IMG/VR virus record: IMGVR_UViG_3300013102_000082
Coordinates: 1 to 21,847 of that record
Direction: 5' to 3' (one strand)
Source: a virus
DNA: 21,847 nucleotides
The notes under the pieces were generated by a model. The model was not told where the DNA came from. It did no database searches and saw only the letters and a program-made list of their open reading frames with translations. A program made the translations under genes and the position numbers. Position 1 is the stretch's first letter; every line of letters starts with the position of its first letter. Positions 12,317 to 16,962 of the stretch are shown here, one piece after another.

Positions 12317-12551
12317 TGGCCTGGTCCTGATCTATCAGGAGGACTCCGGCGAACGTTACGCCGAGTGCTTCGGCGACTCTGCCGAGTTCGTTTACGTACC
12401 AGTCTGTGTGTCCGTCAAGCTTCCGGTCGAAGCTTGTTTGGGGGATCCCGGCCTTCTTGGCTAGGGCGTGGCGGTTGGTGTTCTGCTTTGCGATTTGGTG
12501 GAGGATTGTGTGGTTTGCGGCTGAAGTGACATCAGCGATGTTCTTTCCCAT
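12309..12551 (-). CDS. Cro-like XRE-family regulator, 80 aa
   Basis: NRHALAKKAGIPQTSFDRKL, then VNELGRVAEALGVTFAGVL, is a Cro/C1-type HTH. It is the first gene of the leftward early operon and diverges from the plus-strand regulator at 12745, as cro does from cI. ATG 12551 lies inside operator copy 12545-12557; the SD is weak (GGGAAG). Upstream in-frame residues are possible but would be read through the operators. It is likely to repress or tune the immunity switch. Confidence 0.8.
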   Translation of the reverse strand: MGKNIADVTSAANHTILHQIAKQNTNRHALAKKAGIPQTSFDRKLDGHTDWYVNELGRVAEALGVTFAGVLLIDQDQAND

Positions 12552-12573
12552 ATGGAAAGCTTCCCATATGGAA
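12545..12573. promoter_or_regulatory. two operator copies at the Cro-like gene start
   Basis: TTCCCATATGGAA at 12545-12557 and again at 12561-12573, 16 bases apart, each with TTCC/GGAA arms around a short centre. The first covers the ATG of the Cro-like gene. A third copy, reversed, is at 12739-12751. They are probable sites for one or both XRE regulators. Confidence 0.8.
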
Positions 12574-12584
12574 AGTGAGTTCAG

Positions 12585-12690
12585 CAAGTACGACGCGAGA
12601 TTCTTTTCGAGTACATCCAAGTAGTGCAAGTACCTGGAACGTGAGTACAATCGCACGCGGCCGCAGGCGGGCGCGCACGAGGCTAGGTAC
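12585..12690. repeat. iterated AGTAC-like motifs in the divergent control region
   Basis: CAAGTAC (12585), CGAGTAC (12608), CAAGTAG (12618), CAAGTAC (12627), TGAGTAC (12642) and TAGGTAC (12684) recur on the plus strand, several at about 9-15-base steps. They lie between the operators and may mark a second regulator's sites or overlap the leftward early promoter (TTGCAC at 12629-12624 on minus with AAGAAT at 12605-12600, spacing 18). Confidence 0.4.
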
Positions 12691-12709
12691 ACAAAAGTTT
12701 CGTCAGGAG

Positions 12710-12751
12710 TTGTTAACTGCCCAAATGGTTGCTATTTTTTCCATATGGGAA
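12710..12751 (+). promoter_or_regulatory. repressor promoter with operator over the start codon; probable leaderless mRNA
   Basis: -35 TTGTTA (12710-12715), 17-base spacer, -10 TATTTT (12733-12738) puts the start site at about 12745, the A of the repressor ATG. There is no SD. The reversed operator TTCCATATGGGAA (12739-12751) overlaps the start site and ATG, so the promoter can be shut by its own product or by the Cro-like protein. Confidence 0.65.
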
Positions 12752-12999
12752 CTTACGGGAATGACATTCAGGCGGCCATCGCAGCGCAGATCAAGGCTGA
12801 GATGGGCGCCAAGGGCTGGAAGCAAGCCGACCTGGCGAAAGCTACCAGCATGCAGGGAAGCACGCTCTACCGCTACCTCGCCGGCGCACGTGACATCCCG
12901 TTGCCCGTAATGGCTGACATTGCGACCGCGCTGGGCATGGACATTATTGAACTTGCCCAGCGCGCACAGCGCCGCCTAGATGGCAAGGACGTCAGCTAA
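12745..12999 (+). CDS. XRE-family immunity repressor candidate, 84 aa
   Basis: KGWKQADLAKATSMQGSTLY, YLAGARDIPLPVMADIATAL and GMDIIELAQRAQRRL form a full Cro/C1-type HTH domain with a short helical tail. It has no peptidase or dimer domain of the classical CI kind, so it is a small repressor as in many actinophages. It is read opposite to the lytic operon and shares operators with it. The start at ATG 12745 seems leaderless. The 3' end overlaps the convergent gene at 12976 by 24 bases. Confidence 0.8.
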   Translation: MGTYGNDIQAAIAAQIKAEMGAKGWKQADLAKATSMQGSTLYRYLAGARDIPLPVMADIATALGMDIIELAQRAQRRLDGKDVS

Positions 13000-13161
13000 C
13001 GTCTTCCCGTGTAATTCAGCAAGCGCCCCAACCTCTCGGACGGTCATGGGGCGCTTTCCGCTTTTAACGTGCTCCACTTCTTCGTGGTGCAGCCTCCAGG
13101 CCTCACAAAGGTCACTGGCAGGTGTGTCTCGTGCCAATGCAACCAAACGCTCAACGTGCAT
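12976..13161 (-). CDS. small HTH-like regulator, 61 aa
   Basis: ATG 13161 with GGGGA seven bases upstream. AWRLHHEEVEHVKSGKRPMT, then REVGALAELHGKTLADVL, is the second half of an XRE-type fold, including the last three helices. It converges on the repressor with 24 bases of overlap, so antisense transcription is possible. A TATATT -10-like box lies at 13186-13181 on minus. It may modulate repressor levels. Moderately sure it is a real gene. Confidence 0.6.
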   Translation of the reverse strand: MHVERLVALARDTPASDLCEAWRLHHEEVEHVKSGKRPMTVREVGALAELHGKTLADVLAI

Positions 13162-13438
13162 GTGTCCGTCCCCAGATTCGAATATATGTTCTAACGATTA
13201 TGAGCCTACGACGCTGGACCGACAAACAAGAGCGAATCCTGCCTCTGCATGACGGGATTAAGTCCAGACGCGTTAAAGATAGCCTCTCATGAGTCTCAGG
13301 GTTAAATTTGAGCTTAAACCCTTCCATGGTCCATGCTTAGAGTTAATATTGAGCCACCAGAACTTATATAAGTTCTCACGACGAGTTGAGGGCGTCTGCA
13401 TGCCGCTTGCGGCTTTCTGACTCCGGAACGGATAGATT
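13162..13438. promoter_or_regulatory. AT-rich control region with an 18-bp palindrome
   Basis: 277 bases without a supported gene, more AT-rich than its surroundings. It holds the perfect palindrome AGAACTTATATAAGTTCT (13359-13376), a looser inverted pair GGGTTAA...TTAAACCC (13299-13321) and CATGGTCCATG near 13325. It separates divergent promoters for the genes at 13161 and 13439, so operator function is likely. Confidence 0.55.
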
Positions 13439-13717
13439 ATGGTCATGCCTGCCGTAAAGCAACCAGAATCGGGACCACTCGCGAAGGCCTTCGCCGGGGA
13501 GGTCCGCGCCGCCCTTGCGCGCCGCCGGATCACCGCTAAGCAGCTGGCGAGTGCTACAGGTCTATCTCCTACCTATGTGAACAAGCGTCTCCGCGATGAG
13601 GCCCCGTTCACCCTCAACGATGTCGAAGTGATCTGTGACAAGCTCGACGCGGACTCGGAGGGTTTCCGGGCAGCAGCAGCCAAGGCGCTGCGTGAGGCCG
13701 GCGCTGACGACGAATAA
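13439..13717 (+). CDS. second XRE-family regulator, 92 aa
   Basis: ITAKQLASATGLSPTYVNKR, then FTLNDVEVICDKLDADSEGF, is a C1-type HTH. Two starts are in frame: ATG 13439 and ATG 13445. A -10-like TAGATT at 13433-13438 would start RNA at about 13445, which favours a leaderless MPAVKQ start; no -35 or SD is convincing. It converges on the integrase with a shared terminator between. It could be the main immunity repressor, or a partner of the 84-aa one. Confidence 0.75.
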   Translation: MVMPAVKQPESGPLAKAFAGEVRAALARRRITAKQLASATGLSPTYVNKRLRDEAPFTLNDVEVICDKLDADSEGFRAAAAKALREAGADDE

Positions 13718-13727
13718 ACCACAAAGA

Positions 13728-13761
13728 AAGGCGCCCCTACCAATATCGGTAGGGGCGCCTT
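13728..13761. terminator. convergent-gene hairpin terminator
   Basis: A 14-bp perfect stem: AAGGCGCCCCTACC (13728-13741) pairs with GGTAGGGGCGCCTT (13748-13761) around six bases. It stands between the converging regulator and integrase genes. T runs are short, but its symmetry suggests bidirectional use. Confidence 0.75.
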
Positions 13762-13768
13762 CTGCGTT

Positions 13769-15070
13769 CTATTGGGTTAGTTGTGGGGTCAGTAGCTTGG
13801 AGATGGATTCCATGCCTTCACGCATGCGTTGGCGGTGCACCTGGGAGCGGGTGCGGTAGTCGCGGGACATTGCCCGGGACGAGTGGCCGAGGATCATAGG
13901 TATGAGGTCTTCAGGGACGCCGGCGTAGTAGAGCAGGTCGGCCATGGTGTGTCGGGAGCCATGGAGGTTGACGTCTTCGGGGAGCCCGGCGCTAATGAGT
14001 ACGGCTTTCCATCGCTTGGATGCCCGGTCTGGGTCGTAGGGTCGGTCGTCGCCGAACTCGCTGAAGACCAGCCCTTCTGTGCGACCTGCGACTGCTAGGC
14101 CGAGGAAGGAGCGGAGCGGTTCGACGTTGGGGATGATTCGCCAGCCGGCGCTGGACTTGGGGCGGGTCAGGTAGAGAGTGCCGCGGAGGTGACGATATTC
14201 GAAGTCATCCGGGGCTGACTTGATGTCCTTGATGCGTTGGAGCTGCCATGAGAAGTCGATCTCTTCGCCGATGCGGTCGCATTCGAGTCCGAGGACTTCG
14301 CCGCGTCGTCCGCCGGTGAGCAGGTACGCTGCCCAGAGTGGCCCGTCATCGAGTGTGGCGAGGTGCGCCAGGAGTTGGATTGCTTCGTCTAGCTCCAATG
14401 CCTTCTGTTCGGTCTTGCGGGCTTTGGGCCGGTCAACGAGATCACAGACGTTCCGGCGCAGCTTCTTCTCCTTGACTGCTTGCTCGAGCGCGGATGAGAG
14501 CACGTTGTGGGCCAGTAGCGTGTAGGTGCTGGATAACGTGGGGAGCTCGTCCGGCCATTCTTGCTCGGGCTTGCCCTTGAGAGATTCCGGCCACTTCGCC
14601 GGGTCAAGGTCTTTGACGACGTCGGCCCACTTCGCCCGGGGGATTCCTTTGAGGTGTTCACGGTCGCGCCTGTTCTTGGGCATGGCGCGCATAGTGGCGT
14701 GAAGCTTGCGGACGTGGTCGGCGCTCAGCTTCTCCATCTTGGTCTTGCCGATCGCGGGGATGATGTAGTTGTTGATGACACCCCGATAGCCTTCCATGGT
14801 CTTGGGCCGGACGTCCTTGGGTGCGATGTCATCACGCCAGATGGCAAGCCAGTCGCCAAGGGTAGTTGCGCCATTGAGTAGGTCGCCGTGCTCGGCTAAC
14901 TCGGCTTTGAGTTTGCGCATCTCCGCGACGAGTTTTCCACGGTCCTTCCTGCGGATAACTTTGCGGATCTGCTTGCCATTGTCATCCCAGCCAAGCGTTA
15001 AAGCGCCGGCCCACATGCCGTCTTTTTGCCGGTAGATACTGCCGTCTCCGTTGGCCTTCTTCTCTGCCAT
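13769..15070 (-). CDS. int: tyrosine-recombinase integrase
   Basis: A 433-aa phage integrase that recombines attP with a host tRNA gene. The N-terminal arm-binding domain spans about residues 8-60 (GSIYRQKDGMWAGALTLGW), and a SAM-like core-binding domain follows (LGDWLAIWRDDIAPKDVRPK). Catalytic residues visible are R255 (TGGRRGEVLGL), K305 (RPKSSAG), H370 and R373 (NLHGSRH), H396 (ILGHSS) and Y405 (SRDYRT). About 45 residues (131-178) with an unusual EHLKGIPRAKWADVV stretch extend the core-binding domain. ATG 15070 has GAGGGG at SD distance. It reads away from attP, so its promoter lies among the arm sites, which allows self-regulation. Confidence 0.95.
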   Translation of the reverse strand: MAEKKANGDGSIYRQKDGMWAGALTLGWDDNGKQIRKVIRRKDRGKLVAEMRKLKAELAEHGDLLNGATTLGDWLAIWRDDIAPKDVRPKTMEGYRGVINNYIIPAIGKTKMEKLSADHVRKLHATMRAMPKNRRDREHLKGIPRAKWADVVKDLDPAKWPESLKGKPEQEWPDELPTLSSTYTLLAHNVLSSALEQAVKEKKLRRNVCDLVDRPKARKTEQKALELDEAIQLLAHLATLDDGPLWAAYLLTGGRRGEVLGLECDRIGEEIDFSWQLQRIKDIKSAPDDFEYRHLRGTLYLTRPKSSAGWRIIPNVEPLRSFLGLAVAGRTEGLVFSEFGDDRPYDPDRASKRWKAVLISAGLPEDVNLHGSRHTMADLLYYAGVPEDLIPMILGHSSRAMSRDYRTRSQVHRQRMREGMESISKLLTPQLTQ

Positions 15071-15088
15071 GTCGCCCCTCGTTAGTTA

Positions 15089-15110
15089 CTGTAGCTACCC
15101 CTGTAGCTAC
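15089..15110. repeat. left integrase arm-type sites
   Basis: Two tandem copies of CTGTAGCTAC separated by CC. The same 22-base layout, with TC between, recurs at 15325-15346. The inner GTAGCTAC is itself a palindrome. The sites lie 19 bases upstream of the int ATG. Confidence 0.8.
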
Positions 15111-15168
15111 GACAGTACGTGACATGTCGCTACGTGTCATCCGGAGTGCTCCAAATTCCCCGGAATCT

Positions 15169-15248
15169 AGCGGTAGTTGGTCTACTAAGTGTATCGTGCC
15201 GCACGACTCATAATCGTGAGGTCGGGAGATCGAGCCTCCCCACCGCTA
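15169..15248 (+). other. attP core: tRNA-Met(CAT) 3' half with a degenerate 5' half
   Basis: From 15202, CACGA/TCGTG frames loop CTCATAA (anticodon CAT). The variable AGGTC follows, then T arm GGGAG/CTCCC around ATCGAGC, acceptor CACCGCT and discriminator A at 15248. Upstream, AGCGGT (15169-15174) pairs with ACCGCT, and GTAG-TTGGT-CTAC (15173-15185) mimics a D arm, but 26 bases separate acceptor and anticodon arms, too many for a normal tRNA. Integration would restore the host gene from the 3' half. Confidence 0.8.
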
Positions 15249-15257
15249 CAGAGCAAG

Positions 15258-15293
15258 AATCCCCTAGAACTCAACGGTTCTGGGGGATTTTTT
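15258..15293 (+). terminator. terminator directly after the attP tRNA half
   Basis: AATCCCC-TAGAAC pairs with GGTTCT-GGGGGATT, with an imperfect middle, followed by six T (15288-15293). It lies ten bases past the tRNA end in the same direction, so after integration it would end the host tRNA transcript. Confidence 0.8.
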
Positions 15294-15324
15294 CATGCCC
15301 CGAAGTGGCGTTGAAGCTGGCCGA

Positions 15325-15346
15325 CTGTAGCTACTCCTGTAGCTAC
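15325..15346. repeat. right integrase arm-type sites
   Basis: Two tandem copies of CTGTAGCTAC separated by TC, in the same orientation as the left pair at 15089-15110. Confidence 0.8.
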
Positions 15347-15402
15347 GCGCCTACGGACGCCAACACCTGCCATCCCCTGACAGAGAGTGACTGAGACTCT
15401 TC

Positions 15403-15774
15403 TCACGCTGGCAGTATCCCGGGTAGCCTGTTTCCCCATCGGATGGTTCGCAGGTTTTCGGGGCAGCGGTTGTATTGGTCGATGTCCCATTCGGATTCGG
15501 TGACTGGTCGGACGTGTTGGCGGGGTATCCATGCGATGAGGCTGTCTTTGTTGTCGTCGTACCAGCGGACGTGGATTTGGGTGGTGTTCCAGTGTGTGGC
15601 TTCGGCGTAGACGTTGATGGTGCCGCCTGTTTTGAGCGGGATTTGTGCGTGGACTTTGGGGCGTTCGTTTAGTGGCCAGGATCGGACGTCACCGACGGGC
15701 CCTACGCGTTCGGGGGCGGTGAACTCGTACAGCACGCCGTCGAGGGTGAATGTTGCGAGCGGGAGGATGGGCAT
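15403..15774 (-). CDS. hypothetical protein, 123 aa
   Basis: Read toward attP. ATG 15774 gives MPILPLATFTLDGVLYEFTA; an ATG at 15819 would add 15 residues but overlaps the opposite gene more and has no SD. The protein is rich in W, R and P (HWNTTQIHVRWYDDNKDSL, DQYNRCPENLRTIRWGNRL), likely all-beta at first. The sole Cys and the N-R-C-P-E-N-L end recall the tail of some HNH proteins, but the His-Asn core is absent. Unknown function. Confidence 0.65.
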   Translation of the reverse strand: MPILPLATFTLDGVLYEFTAPERVGPVGDVRSWPLNERPKVHAQIPLKTGGTINVYAEATHWNTTQIHVRWYDDNKDSLIAWIPRQHVRPVTESEWDIDQYNRCPENLRTIRWGNRLPGILPA

Positions 15775-15799
15775 GGTTCCATCATGCCAAGATGGTGGG

Positions 15800-15946
15800 G
15801 TGGAAGTTATCTTGACCATTGAGAATGCGGCCGGCGAACAGGGCAGCGTGCAAGCATCTGGAGCCGATTACGCGGAAGCCTATGCTGCGGCCCGGGCACT
15901 CATCCCCGAAGACTGCAAAGCCATCGTCATCCGCACTGACAGTTAA
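15800..15946 (+). CDS. small hypothetical protein, 48 aa
   Basis: VEVILTIENAAGEQGSVQAS, then YAEAYAAARALIPEDCKAI and VIRTDS, matches a pattern I recall from actinophage small proteins: a strand, G-S-V, A-x-x-Y-x-x-A, A-L-I-P-E, ending I-R-T-D. GTG 15800 starts the conserved part; in-frame ATG 15773 with GGGAGG upstream would add nine less typical residues. It runs opposite to the 123-aa gene and the 5' ends may overlap. A strong hairpin follows. Confidence 0.6.
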   Translation: MEVILTIENAAGEQGSVQASGADYAEAYAAARALIPEDCKAIVIRTDS

Positions 15947-15954
15947 ACGACAGT

Positions 15955-15984
15955 AGAGCCCCACCCGGTGAAGGGTGGGGCTCT
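15955..15984. terminator. 12-bp hairpin after the 48-aa gene
   Basis: AGAGCCCCACCC pairs perfectly with GGGTGGGGCTCT around GGTGAA, nine bases after the stop. The T run is weak (ATTA), so termination may be partial. Confidence 0.65.
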
Positions 15985-16025
15985 ATTACGTTGCGGCACT
16001 AAGCCGGTCTTATGTTGCCCTTGAC

Positions 16026-16105
16026 TTGCAACACTGCGACGTCGTGCTTAGGGTCCACGCACGAAGCCTTATGATTAGGTCAATCCGTTTACTTCCTTGG
16101 GGGAC
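16026..16105 (+). promoter_or_regulatory. promoter region of the lipoprotein gene
   Basis: TTGCAA (16026-16031), 17 bases, TAGGGT (16049-16054) is one possible promoter. A second -10-like box, TATGAT (16070-16075), would start RNA near 16082. GGGGGA at 16099-16104 is the SD for the TTG start. An own promoter fits expression from the prophage, apart from the late operon read on the other strand. Confidence 0.5.
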
Positions 16106-16107
16106 TC

Positions 16108-16962
16108 TTGCGCCGTAATCGCTTCCTTGCCGCCGCCGTTCTGGCCGCGACCGTTGCCGTCTCTACCGGCTGCGCATCATCCCCACCGCCAGTCTCCCAG
16201 CAGGTCCAGGACTACTACGACGCGAACAAGGACCGCCCCTTGGGGGTAACCCCCGGCGCCTCCCCCGCGAGTGCAAGCGCGGCTGCAAAACCAAGCGTGG
16301 CCCCTATCCCCGTGGGCTTTGACCTTGCCAGCATCAAAGCAGCCCTCGCCAGCAACCCAGCAGTCACCATCAGCGTTCTGGGTGACTCAACCGGCAACTC
16401 CACCGGTGAGTGGGTAGACCTTTGGGGCAAGCACCTCTCCACTACAGCGTCAGTGACAATCCACCTGTGGGACCAGGACAAGGAATCATGGCGCCCAAAC
16501 GCGACAGCGTACCCCGGCCCTGAAGGCCGGACCATCGAGATCTGGAATGGCTCCCAGCCGGGGTCCACCGCTGACTATCCTTCTTCGCGGCTCAAGGTCA
16601 TGCAGCCGAACAAACCCGACTTCGTGATTCTCAACTTCGGGCACAACGGCAGCGCCGGTGCAGTCGCTTCGCAGCTCCAGCAGACAACAGATGCCGTATC
16701 CGCCCAGTGGGGCGGCAAGCTTCCCACCGTAGCCATCCTTCAGAACGCTGCTGGCGCCCCACGAACGATGCAAACTGACGCGAACCAGAACGTGCTCAAG
16801 GCGTGGGCAGTCAGCACGGGTATTCCAACCATTGACGTGCGCTCAGCCTTTGACGCTCTCCCCGACCTGAAGGCATATCTGGTAGACGACGGGCTGGGCG
16901 TCCACCCAAACCCCGCCGGTCAGCAGATCTGGGCAGACACCGTCGTAGCCACTCTGGGCTAA
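16108..16962 (+). CDS. secreted SGNH-hydrolase lipoprotein (lysogenic-conversion candidate)
   Basis: A 284-aa protein, TTG start with GGGGGA upstream. The N-terminus has two Arg, a hydrophobic run and the lipobox VSTGC (C22), so it should be anchored outside the membrane. A Pro/Ala/Ser linker follows to about residue 68. SGNH blocks: GDSTGN (S94), LNFGHNGS (N180) and GVHPNPAG (H266). The Asp partner is five residues before the His (D261) rather than three. Such enzymes remove acyl groups from sugars or lipids. It is alone on the plus strand and meets the tail fibre, also an SGNH enzyme, by a four-base overlap. It is likely a moron that changes the host surface; the substrate is unknown. Confidence 0.85.
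   Translation: MRRNRFLAAAVLAATVAVSTGCASSPPPVSQQVQDYYDANKDRPLGVTPGASPASASAAAKPSVAPIPVGFDLASIKAALASNPAVTISVLGDSTGNSTGEWVDLWGKHLSTTASVTIHLWDQDKESWRPNATAYPGPEGRTIEIWNGSQPGSTADYPSSRLKVMQPNKPDFVILNFGHNGSAGAVASQLQQTTDAVSAQWGGKLPTVAILQNAAGAPRTMQTDANQNVLKAWAVSTGIPTIDVRSAFDALPDLKAYLVDDGLGVHPNPAGQQIWADTVVATLG

Larger units (their letters stand above)
15071..15402. other. attP: attP region
   Basis: 332 bases without a protein gene. Left arm: CTGTAGCTAC twice (15089-15098, 15101-15110), then TACGTGACAT (15116-15125) and TACGTGTCAT (15131-15140). Core: a tRNA 3' half (15202-15248). Right arm: a terminator (15258-15293) and CTGTAGCTAC twice again (15325-15334, 15337-15346). Paired arm sites on both sides of a tRNA-derived core, beside int, define attP. 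The TACGTGWCAT pair may bind the excisionase. Confidence 0.85.

Noticed and set aside
15169-15248. A complete working tRNA at attP
   Set aside because: The distance between acceptor and anticodon arms is too long, the D arm is abnormal and acceptor pairing is shifted or mismatched; only the 3' half is sound.
13769-15402. Prophage end (attL or attR) with host DNA beside it
   Set aside because: Phage genes (lysis and tail on one side, immunity and early on the other) flank the site on both sides.
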